Notes under the pieces: generated by a model
What the model was told of the DNA's origin: nothing
The model's database searches: none
Seen by the model: the letters and a program-made list of their open reading frames with translations, nothing else
Shown: in pieces, positions 47,081-59,000 of the stretch
Numbering within the stretch: the stretch's first letter is position 1
Layout of the letters: every line of letters begins with the position of its first letter
Assembly: GCA_032622095.1 (NCBI GenBank)
Contig: CP136069.1
Location: 2,327,462-2,391,461 of the forward strand
From: Siphonodentalium dalli
Lineage: Eukaryota > Mollusca > Scaphopoda > Gadilida > Siphonodentaliidae
Direction: 5' to 3'
Length of the DNA: 64,000 nucleotides
Program-made: the position numbers and the translations under genes

Positions 47081-50000
47081 CTGTAATTTAATAAATGTCA
47101 TTGAATGGAGCCTCATGGAGATAAATACATGCCTTCATTTCACAAACCAAATTATATAGAGAGTAATAATTGGTCCCGAGAATTATGCTAAATAATTCAC
47201 AAGAGGCGTGACACGTCAGTAAGAAATGAGTGTGCATTAGCGCACGAGTTTCTTACCCAAACATCTCTCGCTTCGAGTGAATTATTGAACATAACTCTCA
47301 GAACTAATTGATTACTCTATATATTACACTTGTACATCAATTTTGTTCGCCAAATATGATTAAAACACACAGAATTAATGCATGAAAGTCCAGATGTGGA
47401 GAAAGATCAACCATAAAAAATTCAGTCTAGATCAGTAAGCGACGTAACGTCAATGACGTCACGGGAAATGACATAATTCACTATAGTCCAAGTCTTCTTG
47501 TACTAAAACCAGCTAAGATATTGGGATGGCGATTTGCTGTTTTTAGTCCAAGCCCGCTTGTATACCATTCCTATCACACGAGTTACGCCCACGATCTGTG
47601 GCGGGAATTTGTGGTGTATTTTACTCGATTTACCTAGAAAATCAATACATGATGCTATATACATCGGAAAGGCTTACATCTTATGGTCATAATGGTGTAT
47701 AATAATCTAACTTTAATGTTAAATTACACATAGAATATTCCGGTTGATTGCCACAAACATCGATTTGTTTCTCTGTTTGTTTACGTTTTAACCGAAAGCC
47801 GAAGTGGTCCGAATAAGTTCGGCATAATCCGCTGTTTGTTCTGGGAATTCTACTTTCCGTTTCTATATATAGCGCGGGTTTTCCGAACAAAAATGGCGAA
47901 AACCGATCGCCCGAAAGTCCAGTTTTCTATGTGCTTTCAGAACAATTCCCGCACTAAAAACTTAATGACATAATGGAGGATCAGAACGGTAGTTTTGTTG
48001 ACAATTTTCGCAAGCAACTTGTCAAAATTGGAGCAAATTAGAACTCTTGTGTCTGACTTGCCATGCGTGTGATGTGCATTTTGACATCTGTGTTGATAAA
48101 ATAATCGGAGAACCGAATCACACAGTTACGAAATATAGTTCTTCCGTTTTAGTGGGACTTTTCAAACTTAAGGTTAAAAATTTATACAAATTTGATTTGA
48201 TTTTTTGTGTGCTTAACAAGAGCAGTATATTGCCCTGTTCGCTTAGTATATATCTTAATTTCGCGGAAGTCCACCAAATATGGGTGAAATGTAGCACCAT
48301 ATAAGGCATATTATATCTAATGCTCGTAACTTGTGTTTACACTGTCTTAAACGTTGAGAGGGTTCTAATTCCCGTAATTTATTTAGTGTATTACATTTAT
48401 ATCTCCAATGTTTAATTAATCTATTTATTATTTTATTTATTGACATACATAATTACGATTACAATGGAGAATTCATCGTAATGTGCGCTGTTGTCCAAAA
48501 TCTACGGAATATTTTCAACGGAAAATGCCGAACACAGTTCGCGAGGTCAACCGAGTTCGCATACTTTTAAAAAATTGTAAACATTGAGGTAAATGTCTCT
48601 TTTCGCATTAAATTACCGTTTTAAATTCACAACTGATGTGGGTTTCAGATAAAATAGCATGTCTTCTGCAGAAAATATCCGTTTATTGTCGCAATTGTGA
48701 TATTTTATTTCATATAATTGTGGTTTTATTTGAGCGGGTCACTAACGCTTAAGCTCTGTCATAAGAGAGCATATAGGACGGGCTTGGACTAAAAACAGCA
48801 AATCGCCATCCCAATATCTTAGCTGGTTTTTGTACAAGAAGACTTGGACTAAATTCACTAGTGACATTACCATTTTTAATTAACAGCGTAGGAGTGTAAT
48901 AAATTATAATCATCCCTCCATGACCTCAATGATACATGAAACCATGGGCAACAGGATGGGGTGGGTCTGATTAGAACAAGAGGTTGCACTGGGATACCCC
49001 CGATGTGCAAATTCAAATGTGGGCATTGCCGACGCCATCAACTAAGAGGGACCTCCACAATTGTCTCCTCCATTCAAAAAATGGTTCTAAAACATCAGCA
49101 GAAGAGCCGGATGCCACAAATTGTGAAAAATTGACAAACTAAGAGCCGTAAATCATGCCCAAAAAATTGGATGAGCCTTTTTCCTCACTGATTTGAGATG
49201 TTGTGGCAAGGAGCAGAGTAATTTCCAGGCCAGTTTTGGTACGTGTACCAGGTATGGGATCCCAAACTCCAGGCGCCCAAAAAACAGTTAGAAATGGAAT
49301 AAAAATACTCAGATAATTTGTTTTTGACCATTACTACTAAAAAACAAACAACAACTAACACTAAATCATCAAATAAAGCAAAAAATTGTATTTAATGGCA
49401 GTACTAGGGGGAGGCCACCCCATACCCTCCCCCAACTTAGGGCTGCAGCCTTTGGATATGACTTTGGCATATAAAACAGGAGTCCCCAAATAATTACTGG
49501 AAACTGCACTGGCAAGGAGCTTGAATAACAACAATTATTGAAATCTGTTAATCTGTTTCCTAGATAGGCTATATATCTGATTCTGTGATGTCACCAACTT
49601 TTTAGATAATACGACATCAAAATATTTAATTTAGGAATATAGGAAACAACTTTTGTCGAACAGTGGAGCAGTGGGCTCAAAGCACTAACCATAAAATCTA
49701 TTTACTGTTTCTTTCAATCACTGGTATTCCAAATTAGTGGAATTGTGCGTTGGCCTCTTATTTAGAATATATGGCATATAAAAGTGAGCAAATCATAATT
49801 GTTTTTTTCGAATGATCATGGCTACAGTAATGCTCTAAATAATCGACTCCTTAACCACAGCAGAATTATGGGTAACTTTTCAGGATTTAGTCAGAAATAT
49901 GGCTTGTTGCCATTCATCGGAAAGCTCTCACTGCTGTGGTTAAGGGGTCGATTATTTAGAGCATTACTGTGTAATGAATTTATAATGGTCCAGTAGTGGA

Positions 50001-53000
50001 TCAAATTCTCGGAACCTCTCCATCAGAAAGTTTAATGTTCACAACAAACGGGTTATGTCCCAAATGTAATTTGGGTATTTGACATAAAATAAAACTTGAC
50101 CAACATTTCTACTATAGCCCTACAAGCGCAGATTTTATTAAGGATTTGATAATCCATAGATGTCCTAATATTTCTTGAATCGATAGGAAATGCATAATTA
50201 TGAACAAAGCAGAAGATACATTCAGGTTGATGCGAATTCAATCAATGGGGAAAGTTACATGATGACCTTGTTCGTTGCCTTTCATTGAAATCGACATGAT
50301 GATCTATATGAATGAAATGAACATTATGACATGGACATGATTCTCCATCTAGTATCTCAAATGGAGAGCTCCACCAGCGTCAAAAATATAATAGTTAATT
50401 TCATTAAAAGGCTCCCAGTTCCCCTCTCGACAACCTAGAACTAGCTTCACTTTTGCACACTTAGATGTCGGTAGTTTATACTCTATTATAATTTGTACCA
50501 AACAAACAGAACTTGTATGTGTACATTATGAATCTTGACTCAAATGGCGCCACTTTTGACATCTATAAACCATACCAAGATTCCTCATATCATGGAGATG
50601 ATTATGTATAAGTTTGGTGGAAATCAGCGACAATTTTTTTCTGCCCCTCCCCCGTTTGTTCCCCTGACAACAGCATCACTTTAGAAAATTCTAACCTGCA
50701 CCATTATCTTTCTCGTAAAAAGGTACCCCAAATAGACCCCTCTGTTGTTATCTAGATGGTCCCCTGTGAATTTCTATAGAACACATACAGACAGACAGAC
50801 ATTCGCAAATATATATATAAGATAATAATTTGTACCAACAAACAGATACTTATGAACCCCTGGGTAAATGATAAAAACCCCACAAAATAAGGCTTATAGT
50901 TCATCATGTCAGAACTAAAGTGTTCTATCTCCGTAAAAATACTATTATACAATGAGTTTCGAGACAAAACATATCATATCTTAGGATCTTGGGTGTACTC
51001 ACGAAAAAAACACTTTGGAGATAGAACAATTTGCATAAAATTTTCTGTTTTTATTCCGTGCTATAGTGGTTTTTATGTTTGTCAATCATATAAAGGTGCA
51101 AAAATCCCAAATCATGCCATTTTCTGTGTTATTTTAACCAAATAATTATCATAGAGATAAGATGTTCACACCTAGGAGTGAGAAATGGTGGGAATCTATA
51201 AACTGATTCTGATCAGATTTTTGTTTAAAGCCACAGCTACATGTGAGTGATTTAATTATGGTTCGTTAATTACGGTAGCAAACGGTCAAATTATTTGTTT
51301 GAGTTATAAAGATGGTGATTGTGTCATCTGATAATTAGGGGATAGAGAAATAAACTATAAAAGGAAAAGAAACTTTCCAGAGAAGATGAGGCCTAAGCAG
51401 AATGCAAATGTGCGGCACCATATTTAAAAACAGACCAGCCTACATACTGACCTGGTTTGACATCATCACGCTGACGCCAGTCACAATGCCTTCCTTAGCC
51501 ATTATAGATCGTGGACTGATTTCTATCGGACCTCTGGCACCAACGATCTGGAAATTAAAACTTTTGGTATATTATCCCTTTCTGCACAGAATGGCTTGAA
51601 ATAATTCTTTTGGAGGGCTGTTCATGCAAAATCAGCAGACAACAGACAGATGAACTTATAATACAAATGCTGAAGGATTACTGTTCAGATAATAAGTTCA
51701 ACTTATCTGAACCTTTCCTAAAGGATAACGACTCATCTGTGAGTATTTAGTAAGGATGGATTAAAGACATATTATGTACTTGTTCGGGTGCATGAAACTG
51801 ATAAGTTAGTATCCAGGTGCTATGCCAACTGGAGGAATAGATCATTCTACTAACATCACCGAAAATTTCAAGCAAATCGACCGTACCACTCCATAGAAAA
51901 CATTGTCTGAACTACGCTAAATTGTAAATACTGATAATTTACTACTCGAATCGGGACGTTTCTATCAGCGATAAACTAACGAAAACAATTTCACCATCGG
52001 CAGTCAATGCATTTAAATAATAAAGAAGAATGTCGGTGTGTGTTGTCAATTAAGATATAATATTTGTAAAATAACTACTTTGAACAAGATTATTCTCAAT
52101 TTCTATTTGATCACCCTACCGGAGTGTTTCACATCACTTTAAAGATATCCTGTCCGATTTTACACAGTAAAACTAGGATCCTGCGAATATTCGATGTTCA
52201 ATTCATTATTCCACTCGGTCCCAATATTTGATTGCAATATGTTCAGGTAAACCCTATCATTCTCCATTACTTAAATTTTTGTGATTGTGATACAGATGGA
52301 AAATTATCACGCTAATCGCAGGTTCCGTGAAAAGTCTGAACAATTTTAAGCATCAACCAGACGGTCAACATTAGGTTTCAGAGAACAGGAATAATGAACA
52401 ATTTATTCAGACAGGCAGGCAAGGATCAACTCACAATCACAGGCTCAATTCATGGTTACAGAATGAGGTCCCCACAGGGTGAATTTAGTGACGCTATCCC
52501 ACATGACCTCATCTGCTATGTGAGACATAGACTCAGATTGAATTCCCAAATGGTGAATATTTTGATGTAAACCCATTGGGAACCTCAATTATGAAATGCG
52601 TCTAAACAGAATGAGGTCCCCAGAGGGTGAATTTAGTGATGCTAGCCTGCTATGCAAGATAGCGTCACTAAATTCGCCCTCTGGGAACCTCATTCTGCAA
52701 AATGACAGACACACTAAACTCAGGCTTGGTCAGTAATGTATGACATCCATCTCAAACCTCGCTGATAAAGTTTAATATTTAACCCACAGGGAGCCTCACA
52801 CAGATGGGAGCATGCACTACAAGTGTCATCTGCTCCAGTCTATCTGGGGCTCTCTATGGGTTAGACACTCATAACTATATCAGGCTTGTTCACAACATAG
52901 CATGAGATTTGAACAGCTTATGACAACATGTATGTACATGGGATGTGACCACACACAGAAGTTCATGGTAATCACCATGGTCATGTGACCTCTTCAAAAT

Positions 53001-56000
53001 GTAGGTGTAAATAACACATTTTGGCTGGGTATGGGTCCCTCCCTGAAGTATGTCAACCAGTGAAGGCAAACCCTTGCGAAAAGAAATCCGAGCTTTTTTT
53101 TAAAAAGTTTGGGAATCCTAGGAATTCATAGGATTTCCAAGGTTTGAACCAAGCTTTTTGAATGAAAAAATGTCTCAGTGTTGACCAAACCTTGGTAAAG
53201 CTAAGTAAAGCTTGGATCTAAATTTTACCAAACTTTACCAAGCTTTACCACGGTTGTCGCATAAAGTGAAACCTTGGAAAAAGCTTGGAAATCCTTGTCT
53301 CAGTGTTGACCAAACCTTGGTAAAGCTAAGTAAAGCTTGGATCTTAACTTTACCAAGGTTGTCACATGAAGGGGAACCTTGTAAAAGCTTGGAAATCCTT
53401 GGAAAAGCTTGGTAAAGCTTAGTCGCAAGTCACATGACTGGGTCACATGACTATGCAGACGTCACTGTTGTCTGTGGCAGACATTTTGAATCAACTGTTG
53501 CAGTGAGTTTAAATTTTCAGGTAATTTATTGCTTGTGTGGCCCTAATGTTTTCTATTTGACTCATAGAATATGGTTGTAGTGATATTTTTATTTATGATA
53601 TTATTTTAACAATTGTTTTACCATTTTCAAGAATGACCTTAACCCTTTACCCAACAGAAGGGCCATGTGCCAATGCATTATCTTATATATGCGAGTCGAC
53701 CATAGGTCGCCTCGCATATATAAGAGAATGCATTGGCTTAACACATTAAAAATTATAAAATTGTTAAAGAATGTAAGAAAAAATGGTAAAAAGTGTTAAA
53801 AAAAGATTTTTTTTAGGCCAATGCATTCTCTTATATATGCGAGGCGACCTATGGTCGACTCGCATATATAAGAGAATGCATTGGCACAGGGCATAACTGT
53901 AACTATCACAATGTGGTCAAGGAGCCGGTTCCAATGATATCCATAGTTGTATGGTTCTATTGAGACAGACCGAAGATATTTTAGGCTGTTGAAGCTTTAT
54001 TTGGCCGGTTTTGGCCGGTTTGTTGGGTAAAGGGTTAAGGACCACTATCTACCTTTTCATTCCAAAGGCTTGTCTATTATTGTCTATCATCCTATACATT
54101 GTACATGGTATAACATACCATAAAGTAACATTTATCTCAATCTAAATAGAATTAAAACATTCTGATTTAAAAGTGAACTTTGAATGAATAATGGCATGGT
54201 TCAAGACTGTTGTAAATTTCAAGAGATTGTATCATTAAGGATGATGATATTGTCAAAGTTGAAGCCTTTGCAGTGCCATTAGAGTCTGAGATTTTAACCT
54301 TTTAAATACAAAACAATTTTAACCTTGGTAAAGCTTGGTAAAGCTAGGCTGCAACCTTGGTAAAGCTTAGCTGTAACCTTGGTCAAGGTTGCAACCTTGG
54401 TAAAGCTTGGTAAAGCTAGGCTGCAACCTTGATAAAGCTTGGTAAAGCTAGGCTGCAACCTTGGTAAAGCTAGGCTGCAACCATGGTAAAACTTGGTAAA
54501 GCTAGGTTGGAAACCTCGGTAAAGCTTGGTAAAGCTAGGCTGCAACCTTGGTAAAGCTTGGAAAAGATAGGTTGGAAACTTTGGTAAAGCTTGGTTGGAA
54601 ACCTTGGTAAAGCTTGGTTTGTAACCTTGGGAAAGCTTGGTAAAGCTAGGCTGCAACCTTGGTAAACCTCGGAAAAGTTATGATTAAGATATTGTTAAGC
54701 TTGGAAATCCTTGGATGAGCTCGGTTGAATTTTCTGAGGTATTCCAAGGTTTTCCTAACTTGAAACGTTCCAATACCGCCCCAAGGATTTCCAAGCTTTT
54801 CCAAGTTCTCCGATCCTAGGATATCCTAGGAATTCCAAGGAATTTTCCTAACTATTCCAAGGTTTTATTTTGGTAAGTGAAGTGAGAAATAAATGCTAAG
54901 AATTACCAATTTCTGCATTATATCACCCATATATACAGAAATTGACTCATTGCCATTCATCAGAAAACTCTCACTGAGAGCTTTCTGATGAATGGCAACA
55001 AGCCATATTTCCGACTAAATCCTGAAAAATTACCCATACCAGTAATTCTGCTGTGGTTAAGGAATCGATTATTTAGGGCATTACTGTACTCATATAAACA
55101 TGAATATGCATCAAATAGCCATTAGTATGGAAACCCAGATGGTTGCCACGGTCACATGACCTCTATGAGTGGCTATGAACTTGTGATGCCTATGTCTAAT
55201 CACATATGAAGTTTCAACAAATTATTACAAGCAATACTTGAGATACACTATGTTACCCATGTACACACATAATGTTTTTATACATGTATGGTATACTTGG
55301 AAGTGGGGAATCTTTCCGTGGTGCTGACTGGCAGCGAAAGAGTTATTATGAGGTTTTGATGACCAGATATCGACTTTGAATAGAAAAAGAACCTCAATGC
55401 CTTCTAAGTGTATAAACCATAGATAGCCCCACATAAACTTCAGCAGACGACACTCCATAGTGCATGCTTCCATCTTTGTGAGGCTCCCTGTGGGTACATA
55501 CAACTACATGAAAAAATAGATTTACTTTGTTCTTATGTTCATTATTAATAACTCTCCAGTAATTACAATTCACATGTCAAAACCATTGTTATGTAAACAT
55601 TACTGTTACAGTGGAATTACAGATAAAAGTCCAATTAGTCAGGTCAGTAACATTTGAAAAGCTCAACGCATTGAAAAATATTCTGAAAATCATATTCAGT
55701 TTCTCCAAGTTCTCCTTATCAGTGATTTTAATGCATACATTTATATATTTTGGCACATTTATCCACTGCGAGTGACTTGGGTACAGTACCTTTAATTTCA
55801 GTTATCGCACATGTATGTTAACACACACTTCAGGGAGAATAAAATAATTGAGTTTACCACAACAGTTCCATGGAAGCTCATGAGATCTATGTCACTTTGT
55901 AGATTAACGTTGGACAGCATCTCAATAGTTAGATTCACACCAGATTCACCAACTTTAGCCTGAAAAAACAAGAGGCCGGTCACAATCAGCAGATGTGTAA

Positions 56001-59000
56001 GCCACACATTCAGCCATTTATAATATGCATCTCGATAGTTAGATTCACACCAGATTCACCAACTTTAGCCAGCAAATACAAGAGGCTGGTCACAATCAGC
56101 AGATGTGCAACCCACACATTAAACTATTTATAATAAACATCTCGATAGTTAAATTTACACCAGATTCACCAACTTTATAGCCTGAAAAAACAAGAGGCCG
56201 GTCACCACAATCGGCAGATGCGTAACACACACATTCAACCAGGGTTCTTGCTGACACTTGCCAAATTCGCCAATGGCAAAAAAAATTCACATTTGGCAAA
56301 AAAAAAATTTATTTGGCAAAAGTTTTGGCAAGTCACATTTTAATTCCTCACTAAAGTTGAAAAATATTGGTCAATCAATACCATTCATTTTAGGAAATTA
56401 GTACAATGGAATATATTAGTAGTGTTTTATATGGTTTCGGAAAAGTTCACACCTCCATTAATATGCAGTTAATTAGTATCGATGGGTGGAGGGATTACCC
56501 GTATTAAGTGTGATGGTGGTGTTTACATAGCTAAATTAATCCTCTTGTGATGTTCCATTATGATAAAGCAACGCTTCTACCATCATTGTATTGTTCGGTG
56601 ATTGGTTTATTGCTGTATGATAAACCACAATAGAGATGAGAGTATAATAATTAACTAACTGCTTTTCTATCGATATCAAACCGCGAGTGTTGGAACATAA
56701 GACTTAATCAAGGTAGCAGAAAATGATACTATTAGTGATAATATTTGGCAAATTCTAAAAAAAAATTGGCAAAAAATATTTACATTTGGCAAATTATTTG
56801 GCAAAAGTCAATTTCGGTCCAGAGCGGACCCTGCATTTAACTACTTATAATATTCATCTTGACAGTCAGATTTACACCAGATTCACCAACTTTAGCCTTC
56901 AAACAAAGAGGCCGGTCACAATCAACAGACCTGTAATCTGCATAGATCATGCCATGAATCTCTAGCCTGCCTAACACCCGTAAAGATCATATTCCACCAG
57001 TATAAAACCTTGGAACTTTTTGAAGTTTTGACAGAGAACTTTATAAAGTCGAAAAAATAAAGCGGGGAATATATTTCTTAGTTATTATCTGTTACTTTCT
57101 AAATAGTTTCTGATGTCTGATTGCGTTTTAAGATGACAAATGTGTCAATGATGAGGACAAATGTTTCAATGATGAGGACAAATTGGATAATTCAAATATA
57201 TTTTAATCAGGTGTCTAACATTTATTTTGTTGAGATACTCATCATTTCTATGGTTACTCATAGCTTTATCTAATCGAGATATCCATCGTTTCTATGGTTA
57301 CTCATACTATTATTTCATCAAGATATCCATCGTTTCTATGGTTTTACTCATACCTTTATTTCATTGAGATATCCATCGTTTCTATGGTTTTACTCATACC
57401 TTTATTTCATTGAGATATCCATCGTTTCTATGGTTACTCAAACCTTTATTTCATCGAGATATCCATCGTTTCTATGGTTACTCATACCTTTATTTCATCG
57501 AGATATCCATCATTTCTATGATTAAACACATGATCGGCACCATTTCTTCCTACTACGTCCATCCCCATCTGGGACCCTGCTGTTGCAAACACCTCCATGC
57601 CCAGATGCTTTCCGATCTGTACGCAGGCCAATCCAACCTGAAAACATGAAAAATATTATTTGTACGCAAGCCAATTTAAAGTGATGTGAAACACTCCGGT
57701 AGGTTGAGCAAATATAGAAATGGATAATAATATTGCTTAAAGTACCGGTAGTTATTTTTACGAATATAAATCCAAATTGACAACACACACCGTCATTCTT
57801 ATATATTAATTAAATAGAATGATGCTAGATGGCGAAATCTTTCCGTTAGTTTATCGCCAATTGTTGCGTCCTGAATTGAGATGTAAATATTTACAATTGA
57901 GCATAGTTCAGATGATGTTTTCTATGGAGTGGTATGGTCGATTTATTTGAAATTTTCGGTGGTGTTAGTAGAATGTAACATTCCCCAGGTTGGCATAGAG
58001 CCTGAGAACTAACTTATAAGTTTATCGCACTCGAACAAGTCCATAATATGTCTTTAACCTGCTGAAAACATAAAAAAAATATTCTGTACGCAGGCCAATC
58101 CAACCTGAAAACATGAAAAATAAAATTTTTCCTGTATAAATACCAACTAGAGGTGCGAGTGTCCCAATGTGACTAAGGATACCCCCCCCCCCCCTGTGTT
58201 TTAAAAACACTAAGATATTTCACATGTCAGTAAACATTTAGTTAAAATAATAAAATAACAGATTCCCATTGAAGTTGCACAAACCTAACCCCTAACACTA
58301 ATCCTAAACCTATTGACCTAAAAATTGTATAAAATTATATATGTTGCGAAACTTTTCTAAGTCGAAAAAGGGGGATAACTCCACCAAAAAAAGTCCGACA
58401 GATGTCATAATCACAGGTGCACAGGTTCCCATGGTGGTTGATGTCTGCGCCAAGTTTTACAGAAAACCATAAAAAAAACTCCAAACAAATTTGTGTCAAC
58501 AGACAACGGATGGACGACAGACAATAGATGGCTAAACTGATTCCAGTATACCCCCCCCCCCCCCCCCGCACCCAACAATTTTTTTGCAGGGGGGTATAAT
58601 TAAATATGGTCGGATATGACAAATACATTGCATATCTCTCTATCTTATGACAGCATTTCTGTTCAGTGACATTATGCAGCCTGTGTTTATGGATAGAGTC
58701 GGATATTTTGATAACCATTGGCTGCGATTTGGGAAAAGAATTATTGCGATGCCCAGCCGGCACGAAAAAATTAACTGGGTGTATGGCGGTCATGAGAATT
58801 ATCGCGGTGTATGGTGATCGCAAAACAAATCGTACATCCTGATATATAGAATCGTACATCCTGTTTATATATAGAATCGTACATCATGATATATAGAATC
58901 GTACATCCTGTTTATATATAGAATCGTACATCATGATATATAGAATCGTACATCCTGATATATAGAATCGTACATCCTGTTTATATATAGAATCATACAT

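Noticed and set aside
54294-54656. 120-codon minus frame rich in 'LPSFTK'
   Set aside because: Minisatellite translation.
57410-57649. 79-codon plus-strand frame
   Set aside because: It is antisense to the CRYZ exon and the donor array.
58335-58859. 174-codon minus frame
   Set aside because: Crosses the inverted dispersed element and its C runs; contains repeat-derived sequence only.
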